A DNA stretch of 64,000 bases from Bin5 sp965221145 (GTDB taxonomy: Bacteria; Chloroflexota; Anaerolineae; Caldilineales; Caldilineaceae): positions 3,162,001 to 3,226,000 of the forward strand of contig OZ244877.1 of assembly GCA_965221145.1 (NCBI GenBank), given 5' to 3'. Positions 27,405-36,126 of this stretch are shown here, piece by piece (positions within the stretch are counted from its first letter, which is position 1; the number at the start of each line of letters is the position of its first letter). A program made the position numbers and the translations under genes. Below the pieces are notes generated by a model. The model saw only the letters and a list, made by a program, of their open reading frames with translations, was not told the DNA's origin and ran no database searches.

Positions 27405-29402
27405 ATGAGCGAAACGACTGAAGCGCCGATTAAGACGGTCCCGGCCAACCTGGAAGCTGAGCAGGCTGTTCTCGGTTCCCTGCTGATCGATCCGGACGCA
27501 ATTATTAAGATCGCCAGCTCTTTACGCGACTCCGACTTTTATCGCGAGCGGCACCAGTGGATATACAGCGCGCTGCTGACGCTGCATGAGCGCCGTGAGC
27601 CGGCCGATTTCGTTACGCTCGTCGATGAACTGGAACGCAACGAACAGTTGGAGGCGGTCGGTGGACCGGCCTACATTACCGAGCTAATAAACAGCACACC
27701 CACTGCCATCTATGTTGACCACTACGCACGCATCGTCGAACGCACAGCCACTTTACGGCGACTGATCGGCGCAGCCGGGCAGATCGCCGAACTGGCCTAT
27801 GACGAGAGCCATGAGGTTGATGAAGTAGTGGATCGCGCCGAGCGGCTCGTTTTCGGCATAAGTGAAAGCCGCATCCACCGCGACCTCATGCCCATCTCCA
27901 CAATCATGGCCGAGGTCGTGGATCAGATCGACTTTCTGGCCCGCAACCAGAACAGGCTGATGGGCGTGCCCACAGGATTTGCGCTGTTGGATAAGATGCT
28001 CGGTGGTTTCCAGAAAAGCGACCTGATCATCGTGGCCGGACGCCCCGGCATGGGCAAGTCCAGCCTGGGCCTGTCGATTGCGCAGAACGCGGCCAGACGG
28101 TATGACGCGCGCGTCGCAGTTTTCAGCCTGGAGATGAGCAGCGAGCAGGTCGTGCAGCGACTGCTCGCCGTCGAGACGGCCATAGACAGCCATCGCCTGC
28201 GGATGGGGCAGATCGACGAGGAAGAGTGGCCGATTCTTGTCGAGGCGGCCAACACGCTGGCCGGGACCAATATCTTCATTGACGATACGCCCGGCGCATC
28301 GGTGATGGAGATTCGCACAAAGGCGCGCCGACTTTACGCCGAGCGCGGCCTCGATCTGATTCTTGTCGATTACATGCAGCTGATGTCGGGCAGCGGCGGG
28401 GGCAGCCGCGGCGAGAACCGTCAGCAGGAGATCAGCTTTATCAGTCGTTCGCTCAAGGGATTGGCGCGCGAATTAAACGTGCCCGTCATCGCACTCAGCC
28501 AACTCAGCCGGGCGGTCGAAAGCCGGGCGAACAACAAGCCGGTCCTATCCGATTTGCGCGAGAGCGGCTGCCTGAGCGGAGATACGCTCGTATATCTGCC
28601 CGACCTGGGCATGCATTGTCCGATACGGGAACTTGCGCGTTGGGGCGAGTTCAACGTTGCCGCGCTGGATCAGACGCGGATGCTCCTGTCGTCTGCACCG
28701 GTCAGCAAGGCATTTTGCACAGGTACGAAACCGGTCTACCGCATCAGCTCGCGGCTGGGCAGGACGCTGCGGGCGACCGCCAATCACAAGTTTTTGACGG
28801 AAATGGGGTGGAGACGCCTTGACGTACTCCAGGCCGGTGAGCGGATTGCAGCTCTTCCCAGGCAGGTTCGAATGGCTGAGTCGGGACTGTCTGGATTATG
28901 GGACTATCAGCATTGCGGCCCGCCGCCTCCGCCGCCGAGACGCCTCAGTCCGCGGATTGCTCTGGACGCTACCGTCTTTGGCGGGGAGCCGACTGACAAT
29001 CCTTTCGCCTCGCACCGCGGCGCAGGACAGGCCGCGACAGGTAGCGCAGGCGTAGGGTCTGCCCGGCTCACGGACGCGGCCCTGAATGACGTATATTGGG
29101 ACGAAATCGCGGCGATTGAGCCGGATGGAGTTGATGACGTTTACGACCTGACCGTACCGGGGTATCATAACTTCGTTGCCAACGATTTAATTGTGCATAA
29201 CTCGATTGAACAGGATGCCGATGTGGTAATCTTCGTCTACCGCGAAGACTATTACAATGAAGACACGGACCGCCAGAACATCGCCGACCTGATGGTTGCC
29301 AAACATCGGCACGGCACGACCGGCACTGTCAGCCTCTTTTTCCGCAAGGAACTGACACAATTTCGCGATTTGGAACTGCGAACAGAAGAGTTGGCGTACT
29401 AA
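27405..29402 (+). CDS. dnaB: replicative DNA helicase DnaB containing a mini-intein
   Basis: The hexameric helicase that unwinds DNA at the replication fork. The N-terminal domain (VPANLEAEQAVLGSLLIDPD) and the RecA-like core (GRPGMGKSS near residue 214; LDLILVDYMQLM near 320; VIALSQLSRAVESR) are complete. Residues 389-599 are an intein inserted between DLRESG and SIEQDADVV. The exteins join into a normal 454-residue DnaB. The ATG has only a weak ribosome site. The DnaD-like and loader-like genes follow on the same strand. Confidence 0.95.
   Translation: MSETTEAPIKTVPANLEAEQAVLGSLLIDPDAIIKIASSLRDSDFYRERHQWIYSALLTLHERREPADFVTLVDELERNEQLEAVGGPAYITELINSTPTAIYVDHYARIVERTATLRRLIGAAGQIAELAYDESHEVDEVVDRAERLVFGISESRIHRDLMPISTIMAEVVDQIDFLARNQNRLMGVPTGFALLDKMLGGFQKSDLIIVAGRPGMGKSSLGLSIAQNAARRYDARVAVFSLEMSSEQVVQRLLAVETAIDSHRLRMGQIDEEEWPILVEAANTLAGTNIFIDDTPGASVMEIRTKARRLYAERGLDLILVDYMQLMSGSGGGSRGENRQQEISFISRSLKGLARELNVPVIALSQLSRAVESRANNKPVLSDLRESGCLSGDTLVYLPDLGMHCPIRELARWGEFNVAALDQTRMLLSSAPVSKAFCTGTKPVYRISSRLGRTLRATANHKFLTEMGWRRLDVLQAGERIAALPRQVRMAESGLSGLWDYQHCGPPPPPPRRLSPRIALDATVFGGEPTDNPFASHRGAGQAATGSAGVGSARLTDAALNDVYWDEIAAIEPDGVDDVYDLTVPGYHNFVANDLIVHNSIEQDADVVIFVYREDYYNEDTDRQNIADLMVAKHRHGTTGTVSLFFRKELTQFRDLELRTEELAY
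28569..29201 (+). other. DnaB mini-intein (211 residues)
   Basis: This protein-splicing element begins with Cys (CLSGDTLVYLPDLG), holds the block-B region (LGRTLRATANHKFLTEMGWR), and ends with blocks F/G (VYDLTVPGYHNFVANDLIVHN) before Ser+1. The insertion site, RESG-SIEQDAD, is the one used by the Synechocystis DnaB intein. No LAGLIDADG homing-endonuclease motifs are present; a Pro-rich, Gly/Ala-rich linker of about 70 residues (around 28920-29090) takes that place. All catalytic ends are intact, so splicing is expected. Confidence 0.92.
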
Positions 29403-29588
29403 TGTGCGTTCACATAGAAAACCCGTTTTTTCTGAATTGCGTATTGCGTATTCCGTATTGCATAAGGGCAGGCAAGACAGCCACGTTTCAAATGCATAAT
29501 CCGTGAGAAAAGTCTCGGTTTCAAATGGGGTTTACATTGGAGAGGCGTTGCTTGCTGTCCCTCCTGTAACTTGCGTCACAGATTGAGT

Positions 29589-30326
29589 ATGTCCCGACCA
29601 CTGCCCGGATTCATCGGCTTCCCTGACAAGAAGATGCTGGCCGTCATCGTGCCGGACCTGTTCTTCGTCGACCTATTGCCCCAGATCGACAATCTGGCGG
29701 AACTGAAGTTGACGGTCTACTTTTTTTGGCTACTTAATGAGCGTGACGGGGCGTTGCGCTTTGTGCGCGGGGAGGAGATGCGCCGCGACGAAACGCTGCT
29801 GAACAGCCTTAACCTGGAGAGCGACCTGCGCAGCCCGCTGGCCACGCTGGAAGATGCCTTGCAACGCGCGGTCGCTCGCAACACGCTGCTGCGCATGGAT
29901 GTGGAGACCGGCCTGGACAATGACTGCCCTCCCCACGACAGACAGACGCAGCCGAGGGGTCAGGACGTAGCTGGTGACGAAGAGGCGGCAAATGTCGAGG
30001 ATTGGTACTTCTTGAATACGGCCAAAGGACGTCAATCCGTGGCCGCCATTCGGCAGGGAAGGCTGGCCGAACTGCAAGCGATCGTGCCGGAAGAGGCCCG
30101 CCTGCATGTGGAGCGGCCCAACATTTTCGTGCTCTACGAACAGAACTTCGGCCTGATGACAGCTATGATCGCTGATCAGCTGCGGGACCTTGAGAAGAGC
30201 TACCCGCCGGACTGGATCGTCGAGGCGATGGAGATTTCTCTGCTGAACAACAAGCGCCACCTGAACTACATACGGGCAGTTCTGAGGCGATGGGAGACGG
30301 AGGGTAAGGACGAGAGCTATGGATGA
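29589..30326 (+). CDS. DnaD-like primosome protein
   Basis: A 245-residue product from MSRPLPGFIGFPD. The first 100 residues look like a winged-helix module (FVDLLPQIDNLAELKLTVYFFWLL). The C-terminal part matches the DnaB_2/DnaD domain that binds DNA and helps to load the helicase: YPPDWIVEAMEISLLNNKRHLNYIRAVLRRWE. It overlaps the following ATPase gene by 8 nt, so the two are likely translated together. ATG 29571 is six codons upstream but lacks a better ribosome site. Confidence 0.85.
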   Translation: MSRPLPGFIGFPDKKMLAVIVPDLFFVDLLPQIDNLAELKLTVYFFWLLNERDGALRFVRGEEMRRDETLLNSLNLESDLRSPLATLEDALQRAVARNTLLRMDVETGLDNDCPPHDRQTQPRGQDVAGDEEAANVEDWYFLNTAKGRQSVAAIRQGRLAELQAIVPEEARLHVERPNIFVLYEQNFGLMTAMIADQLRDLEKSYPPDWIVEAMEISLLNNKRHLNYIRAVLRRWETEGKDESYG

Positions 30327-31821
30327 ACTGAACGCACTGTTGCGGAGGATGACGCCGGAGATGCGGCGGCGCATGGAATCGCAGACGCCATCCACAGCTG
30401 ATGAACCGTCCGAATCCAACTCGGACCAGAGGCTGAGTTTGAAACGTCCGGCGCCTCCCGGCCTGCCGGCGCGCGCGGAAAGGCCCTATCATTCCGAGAC
30501 CGACTCCTGCTCAGTGTGCGGCGGCGCGGGCTTCCTACTTGACAATCTGCCGCTGGGTCATCCCAATTTCGGCAAGCCGATCGCCTGCAAATGCAAGCTG
30601 GATGAACGGCGGACGCGGCGGCGAAACCGCTTTCAAGGGGTGAATGATCTGGAAGCGTTGACTCGGTTTACCTTTGAATCGTTCGAACCGAAGCTGTCCT
30701 GGCTGCCGCCGGACAAACGCGATAACCTGGTGCGGGCCTATGACGCCGCGATGACATTTTGCGAAGAACCGGACGGCTGGCTGCTCATTACCGGCGGCTA
30801 CGGCTGCGGCAAGACACACCTCTCGGCGGCCATCGCCAACCGACGCCTGGAGAACGGCCAATCGGCCCTTTTCGTTGTCGTGCCTGATCTGTTGGATCAT
30901 CTGCGCACCACATTCGGCCCCAGCAGTGAGGCCAGCTACGATGAACTGTTTGAAGAAGTGCGCAATACGAACCTGCTCATCCTCGACGATCTGGGCGTGC
31001 AGAGCACGACGCCGTGGGCACAGGAGAAGTTGTTCCAGCTTCTCAACCACCGCTATAACGGCCAGTTGCCTACCGTGCTGTCGACGAATCAACGGATGGA
31101 AGATCTGGATCATCGCCTGCGCAGCCGGTTGCAGGACATGAATCTGGTTCAGCATGTTCAGATCAGAGCGCCGGATTATCGCGCCGGCGCCGACCCAGGC
31201 CAGGGCGATCTGAGCACACTCTCGCTCCACGCCGCGCAGCAGTTCGATACGTTCGAGGTGCAGCGGCGAAACACGTCGGCGGAGGCGCTGTCCAGTCTGC
31301 GCCAGGCGCGACAGGCGGCCGAGGCATTCGCCGACAATCCGCAGGGTTTTTTCGTGTTGGTGGGGCCAAATGGCTCGGGCAAGACCCATCTGGCGGCAGC
31401 AATTTCAAACGCCTGGCGCGCATTGGGCCAGGATGACATCATGTTTGTAGTCGTACCGGACCTTCTGGACCACCTGCGGGCCGCGTTCAGCCCGCAGTCG
31501 CCGGTGTCCTATGATCGGCGCTTTGACGAGTTGAAGCGCACGCGCTTGCTCGTGCTGGATGATCTGGGAACGGAAAGCGCGACCCCCTGGGCTAAGGAGA
31601 AGCTCTTCCAACTGCTCAACTATCGCTACACCGCGATGCTGCCGACAATCATCACCACCAGCGTTGCGGAGGACAGGCTCGAACCGTGGCTGCGCACACG
31701 CATCCGCGACACGGCTCGTTGCCAGGTGTGGACAATCAAGGCAGGCAGCTACCGGGGCAGCGCCGACCAGGGGGCTACGCAGACCGCCCCGGATCAGACT
31801 CGCCGCCCACGTTCCTGGTAG
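30319..31821 (+). CDS. double DnaC/IstB-type AAA+ ATPase (helicase loader-like)
   Basis: This 500-residue protein carries two homologous AAA+ modules in tandem: Walker A GGYGCGKTH about residue 160 and GPNGSGKTH about 348, with Walker B LLILDDLG about 218 and LLVLDDLG about 409. Each has VVVPDLLDHLR and KLFQLLN motifs, so they arose by internal duplication. An N-terminal cysteine cluster (CSVCGGAG ... CKC, residues 65-95) may bind zinc. DnaC/DnaI loaders have one such domain. Placed after dnaB and a dnaD-like gene, it is likely a helicase loader. No transposase is nearby, arguing against IstB. Confidence 0.85.
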   Translation: MDELNALLRRMTPEMRRRMESQTPSTADEPSESNSDQRLSLKRPAPPGLPARAERPYHSETDSCSVCGGAGFLLDNLPLGHPNFGKPIACKCKLDERRTRRRNRFQGVNDLEALTRFTFESFEPKLSWLPPDKRDNLVRAYDAAMTFCEEPDGWLLITGGYGCGKTHLSAAIANRRLENGQSALFVVVPDLLDHLRTTFGPSSEASYDELFEEVRNTNLLILDDLGVQSTTPWAQEKLFQLLNHRYNGQLPTVLSTNQRMEDLDHRLRSRLQDMNLVQHVQIRAPDYRAGADPGQGDLSTLSLHAAQQFDTFEVQRRNTSAEALSSLRQARQAAEAFADNPQGFFVLVGPNGSGKTHLAAAISNAWRALGQDDIMFVVVPDLLDHLRAAFSPQSPVSYDRRFDELKRTRLLVLDDLGTESATPWAKEKLFQLLNYRYTAMLPTIITTSVAEDRLEPWLRTRIRDTARCQVWTIKAGSYRGSADQGATQTAPDQTRRPRSW

Positions 31822-31944
31822 AAGAGTGGGATTGGGAAGCGCTTTCAAATTCTTCGCCTGCATATGTTATACTGTGGCGGCTCTAACTCCTCCGTTGAAA
31901 ACATAAGCCGTACTGCCTATAGTTACGAACAGGGGGATCCAACA

Positions 31945-32922
31945 ATGCGCTGGATACATACGCTGACCTTCTTGGTCCCTATTCTACTGCTGACAGCCTG
32001 TGGCCCGCGGCGGGCGGAGGTTGAGCCAGCCCGGCCCACCATCACGCCGGTGCCGACCTTTACGTCTACGCCGGCCGGCGCGACAGTTGCCGGCGGCAGC
32101 GGTCAGGCCAGCCAGCAAGTTCAGCCCCACCCAACTGCTACCTCCGCGCCCCCAACGGAGACCCCGATACCCCAGCCGATGGTGAAGATAGGCAGACTTA
32201 TGAACGTACGGGGCGGTCCTGGCACAAACTATCATGTAATAGGCGGGGCCTCGCCCGGCGAAGAGTACCGGATAACCGGCAAGAATCCAGGACTGGGTGA
32301 CTGGTGGCAGATCGACTATAAGGGTCTGCCAGGATGGGTGTACGGCCCGCTGGTGACCCCGGCCAACGCAGGGGGCGTGCAAGTGGCCGCGGTGATTCCG
32401 GCACCCCCACCGCCGACCGCGACGCCCATCCCTCCGCCGACGCAACCGCCCGCGCCGACGCAACCGCCCGCGCGGCAGTACCCATTTAGTCTTGCGAGTG
32501 AGGGAAATTGTCGCAGACATGACAGTGTGACTACCTTTAGGGGAGTCGTATGTCAGAGAGGAGGTAATCCGCAAGGGTCTTGTTCATACGTTGGAGCCGA
32601 GCCCAAGAATGACGTGTGCGTGCATCTGGCCTTTTCCGGGCCTCGAGACACCAAGTGTACGGGCTGTGGCGAAAGTTACGGCGAGTGGGGCTTCACTCCT
32701 TGGGCTCCTGCGCCGAAAGGACAGAGTCTTCATGGCACAGTGAGGGGATTAACTTTCGAAATATTTGTAGTCCCCTGCCCGCAAAAGCTTCAACCTGATG
32801 TGCGCCCTAAGGGACACTTTACTGAGAAAGATTGGACCGATCTGACTCCCCTTTCGGAAAAGTGGATAAGAACTTTGAGCGAAAGCATGGAATGTACGGA
32901 AATAACGTTCAAGGAGAACTGA
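31945..32922 (+). CDS. SH3b-domain lipoprotein
   Basis: The protein begins with a signal peptide and lipobox (LLLTACG) after MRWIHTLTF. A Pro/Thr-rich linker leads to one bacterial SH3 module (GRLMNVRGGPGTNYHVI, WWQIDYKGLPGWVYGPLV) and a second long Pro-rich linker. The Cys-rich C-terminal domain of about 160 residues has no family I recognise. It is probably a cell-wall-facing lipoprotein. AGGGGG 9 nt before ATG 31945 supports this start; the frame upstream has no ribosome site. Confidence 0.8.
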   Translation: MRWIHTLTFLVPILLLTACGPRRAEVEPARPTITPVPTFTSTPAGATVAGGSGQASQQVQPHPTATSAPPTETPIPQPMVKIGRLMNVRGGPGTNYHVIGGASPGEEYRITGKNPGLGDWWQIDYKGLPGWVYGPLVTPANAGGVQVAAVIPAPPPPTATPIPPPTQPPAPTQPPARQYPFSLASEGNCRRHDSVTTFRGVVCQRGGNPQGSCSYVGAEPKNDVCVHLAFSGPRDTKCTGCGESYGEWGFTPWAPAPKGQSLHGTVRGLTFEIFVVPCPQKLQPDVRPKGHFTEKDWTDLTPLSEKWIRTLSESMECTEITFKEN

Positions 32923-33752
32923 GGAAAGTCCCAAGCGTGACCTAGAGTTTGCGAAGTTAAACAGAGCGGGCTAGACACCATAGGCACGCAATATAGCCCC
33001 TTTCACTTTCCTTGACTCGGCGCCGCCTTCTCGCAGTCGAATAGCGCAAACTGTAATCCGAATTCTAGGTCCATCTCAAGGACTCTGGCTGGCAAGGGAA
33101 AGCGGAGAATCAGCCTAGTATTGTAACAGACAAGATTTGTCGGACAGGGTGAACTGTGGCACACTCTCCAGAAACGTAGACACGAGGAGAGGGAAGATGC
33201 CAGCGAAACGATATCGGGTGCGCTTGACAGAGGAAGAACGCACGCAACTGGATGCGCAGGTGAACACAGGCGCCGGGTCGGCGCGGCGCTTGAGACGGGC
33301 ACGGATTCTGCTGATGGCCGATGAAGAGCAAGCCGGAGGTGGCTGGACTGATGCCGAGATTGCCAAGGCCTTAGGTGCGCACGCGCGCACCGTAGAGCGA
33401 ATTCGGGCGCGCTGTGTCACAGCCGGGATTGAAGCTGCGCTCATCCACATGCGACCGCAACGGAAGCGCCCCTGCGTATTGGATGGCGCCGGGGAAGCCC
33501 GCTTGGTGCAGTTAGCGTGTAGCGCCACACCTGCTGGACATGAGCAGTGGACGCTGCAGATGCTGGCCGATAAGCTGGTCGAATTAGAAGTCGTCGAACG
33601 TATTTCGCGCGAAACAGTGCGCACGACGCTCAAAAAAACGAACGCAAGCCCTGGCTGAAAGATGAATGGTGTATTCCGGCGACGGCGAATGCCGAGTTCG
33701 TCTGTGCCATGGAAGATACGCTTGAGGTCTATCATCGGCAGCAGGATCCTAA

Positions 33753-34613
33753 GAGCCTGTTTGAAAAGTAAAGACTCTCGGCCAAATTGTGGTATACGTT
33801 TTAGTTGTGAACACAAAACGATACCCAACAGATTTGACCGAAAGCCAGTGGTTTATTATCCAGCATCTGATTCCACCGGCCAAACCGGGCGGACGACCCC
33901 GCAGTCTGGATATGCGACAGGTCGTCAATGCGATTCTCTATTTGACTGTGAGCGGCATCCAATGGCGGATGCTACCTTCCGACTTTCCGCCGTGGCAGAG
34001 TGTTTACACCTACTTCAGGAAGTGGCGGGACGATGGGACCTGGCGACGGCTGCATGACACGCTCAGAGTGCGCGTGCGCCAACGAATCGGGCGCCACAAG
34101 CATCCCACTGCTGGGCGCATCGATAGTCAGACAGTAAAGACGAGCATCACACCTACAGGAGTGCGAGGCTACGATGGCGGCAAGCGCATCATAGGACGGA
34201 AACGGCATATTCTCGTCGATACGATGGGACTCGTGTTAGCCGTTCTGGTCACAGCCGCAGACCTGCCCGACCGCGATGGCGCACGGCTGTTGCTCAAACG
34301 AGGCTGCGGGTTCGGCCAGAAACTGCGTCTCATCTGGGTTGACGGCGCCTAGCGCGGCCCTCTGCAAGCGTGGGTTGCGCAGCGCTTTCGCATTCGCCTC
34401 CTGCCTGTCCTGCGTCCGAAGCAGCAGAAGGGATTCTCACTCCTAGCCCGTCGTTGGGTTGTCGAACGCACTTTCGCTTGGCTCGGTCTCAATCGTCGCC
34501 TTTCCAAAGACTATGAACGACTGCCCGAAAGCAGTGTCGCCTTCATTCAAATCGCTATGATTCGCCTGATGGTACGTCGCCTTGCACCCAATTGACCCTT
34601 TTCAAACAGCTTC
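33753..34613 (+). mobile_element. IS5-family insertion sequence (861 bp)
   Basis: The element starts GAGCCTGTTTGAAAAG and ends CTTTTCAAACAGCTTC, inverted repeats with one mismatch. It is flanked by TAA duplications (33750-33752 and 34614-34616). The transposase it carries has a premature stop. The same ends occur in the 141-bp MITE at 2136-2276. The length is normal for small IS5-type elements. Confidence 0.92.
33807..34595 (+). pseudogene. IS5-family transposase with an amber stop
   Basis: Residues up to WVDGA (34349) match IS5 transposases: the N-terminal DUF4096-like part (YPTDLTESQWFIIQHLIPP, WRMLPSDFPPW), the first Asp (RIDSQTVKTS) and the second (TAADLPDRDGA). TAG at 34350-34352 then interrupts the frame, where Tyr is usual. 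Past it the frame continues to TGA 34593-34595 with the Glu region (RRWVVERTFAWLGLNRRLSK). One point mutation thus inactivates the gene. GTG 33807 is the likely start; GTG 33789 is possible. Confidence 0.88.
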
Positions 34614-35309
34614 TAAGCGACCTTTGGTCTGTTTTGATGAAGGCAGCAAACAGTTGACGAAAGAGACCCGTCTGCCTCTGCCACCCCGACCGGGGGCTGT
34701 GGCCAAATATGACTACGAGTATGAACGCAACGGCACCAGCAACCTCTTGCTCTGCTTCGCACCACTGCAAGCCTGGCGTCATGTCAAGGTGACAGCGCGC
34801 CGCACCAGGGTTGACTTTGCCCACTGCATGCGTGACTTGGTCGACATCCACTTCCCGCAGGCAGACAAGATCGTCCTGGTGATGGACAATTTGAACACAC
34901 ACAAACTCGCTTCTCTGTATGAAGCGTTCCCGGCGGCCACAGCCCGCCGCATTGCCGCCAAACTGGAAATCCATTACACGCCCAAACATGGCAGTTGGCT
35001 CAATATGGCTGAAATCGAACTCAGTGTCCTGCATCGCCAGTGCTTGAAAGCTCGCATCCCTGACAAACCCAGCTTGACTCAGCAAGTCGATGCTTGGCAA
35101 AAACGCCGCAATGCCTCGGCAACTACCGTCAACTGGCGTTTCACTACTGCTGACGCTCGCATCAAACTCAAACGTCTTTATCCGACAATAGAAGATTGCT
35201 GAACTAATAGAGTCCTGCAAGGGAAGTCAGTTTGCTGAGAGAGAGGAAATGCTTGAAACGGTAGGACTTCTGCTCCAGATTCATTTGGAATGCAATATGG
35301 AGGCAAGAA

Positions 35310-36092
35310 ATGGCCCAGGCCACTGCCGCCGCAGGGGGTAATTCTCCCCCTTTGGGAAAGGTGATAACACAGGATGAACCGGATCTGACTCAAACGCCGG
35401 AATTCAAGCGCGCCGTCGAGCAACTCGTGACCGAGGACGACACCCCCGTGGATAACATGTTCTCCGAAACGCAGCAGCGCCTTCTCACCGGCGCGCTGAA
35501 AGAATCCTGGAATGGCCCCGGAGAAGGGCGTCCCTTCATTGTGGCTGCCAATGTCGGCGTCTTCCATTCGCCTTACGAACCGCCGCTCGTGCCCGATGTC
35601 TTCCTCAGCCTGGATGTCAGACGCCCTCCCGACTTCTGGGACAAGCCAGGCCGCAGCTACCTTATCTGGCACTACGGCAAGCCGCCCGATGTGGTCATCG
35701 AAGTCGTATCCAATTCCAAAGGCGGTGAAGCCGGCGCCAAACGTGAACTGTATGCCGAATTTGGCGTCCCTTACTACGTGATCTTTGACCCTCAAGAACG
35801 ATTGAGGGAAGGCAAGTTGCGCGCTTATGATCTTACTTCCGACGGCACATATGCGCCGCGCTCACCTGACGTTTTGCCTGGGACAGGATTGGGATTTCGG
35901 CTCTGGACGGGCACATTTGAGAATGATGCCGGTACCTGGTTACGCTGGCAAGACGCTTCAGGCACTCTGATTCTGACCGCCGCCGAAGGCAGGGCGTTGC
36001 AAGAGGCCAGAGCTGACCAGGCTGAAAACCGCATCAAGCAACTCTCCGCTCTGCTGCGCGCCCACGGCATTGAACCGGAGAGCGGGGAATAA
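35310..36092 (+). CDS. Uma2 family (PD-(D/E)XK-like) protein
   Basis: The middle has the family pattern: VPDVFLSLDVRRP, then PPDVVIEVVSNSKGGE with the core Glu, and AKRELYAEFGVPYYVIFDP. Uma2 proteins are predicted nucleases whose role is unknown. The C-terminus has a short helical tail (EARADQAENRIKQLSALLRA). GGAGG stands 6 nt before the ATG. The IS630 element ends about 100 bp upstream. Confidence 0.85.
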   Translation: MAQATAAAGGNSPPLGKVITQDEPDLTQTPEFKRAVEQLVTEDDTPVDNMFSETQQRLLTGALKESWNGPGEGRPFIVAANVGVFHSPYEPPLVPDVFLSLDVRRPPDFWDKPGRSYLIWHYGKPPDVVIEVVSNSKGGEAGAKRELYAEFGVPYYVIFDPQERLREGKLRAYDLTSDGTYAPRSPDVLPGTGLGFRLWTGTFENDAGTWLRWQDASGTLILTAAEGRALQEARADQAENRIKQLSALLRAHGIEPESGE

Positions 36093-36126
36093 ACGCAATA
36101 GCCACCTGACAGGTATAGCAAACTCT

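Larger units (their letters stand above)
33197..35202 (+). pseudogene. IS630-family transposase, split by IS5 insertion
   Basis: The N-terminal part (33197-33658) has the helix-turn-helix region (ARTVERIRARCVTAGIEA); the C-terminal part (from about 34617) has the DDE residues (CFDEGSKQL, VLVMDNLNTHK, WLNMAEIELSV). The first frame ends early, but a -1 shift at a run of seven A (33632-33638) opens KPWLKDEWCIPATANAEFV, which runs to the IS5 insertion at DPK. Removing the IS5 element and one TAA copy gives an unbroken DPKRPLVCFDEG. Programmed frameshifting is known in some IS630 elements. The insertion makes the gene inactive. Confidence 0.9.
33121..35204 (+). mobile_element. IS630-family element, interrupted by an IS5-family element
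   Basis: Candidate ends: TTGTAACAGACAAGATTTG at 33121 and its partner at 35181-35204, sharing an inner TTGTCGGA block, each next to a TA dinucleotide. This is the target of IS630 elements. Without the 861-bp insert and one target copy, the element would be about 1.2 kb, normal for the family. The terminal match is only 13 of 24, so boundaries are approximate. Confidence 0.6.

Noticed and set aside
29430..29470. Short repeats of GCGTATT before the DnaD-like gene
   Set aside because: Only a few irregular copies; no symmetry or spacing that suggests an origin, iteron or regulator site.
30319..31821. The doubled ATPase as an IstB transposition helper
   Set aside because: No istA or inverted ends are near; it is coupled to a DnaD-like gene behind dnaB, which fits a loader better.
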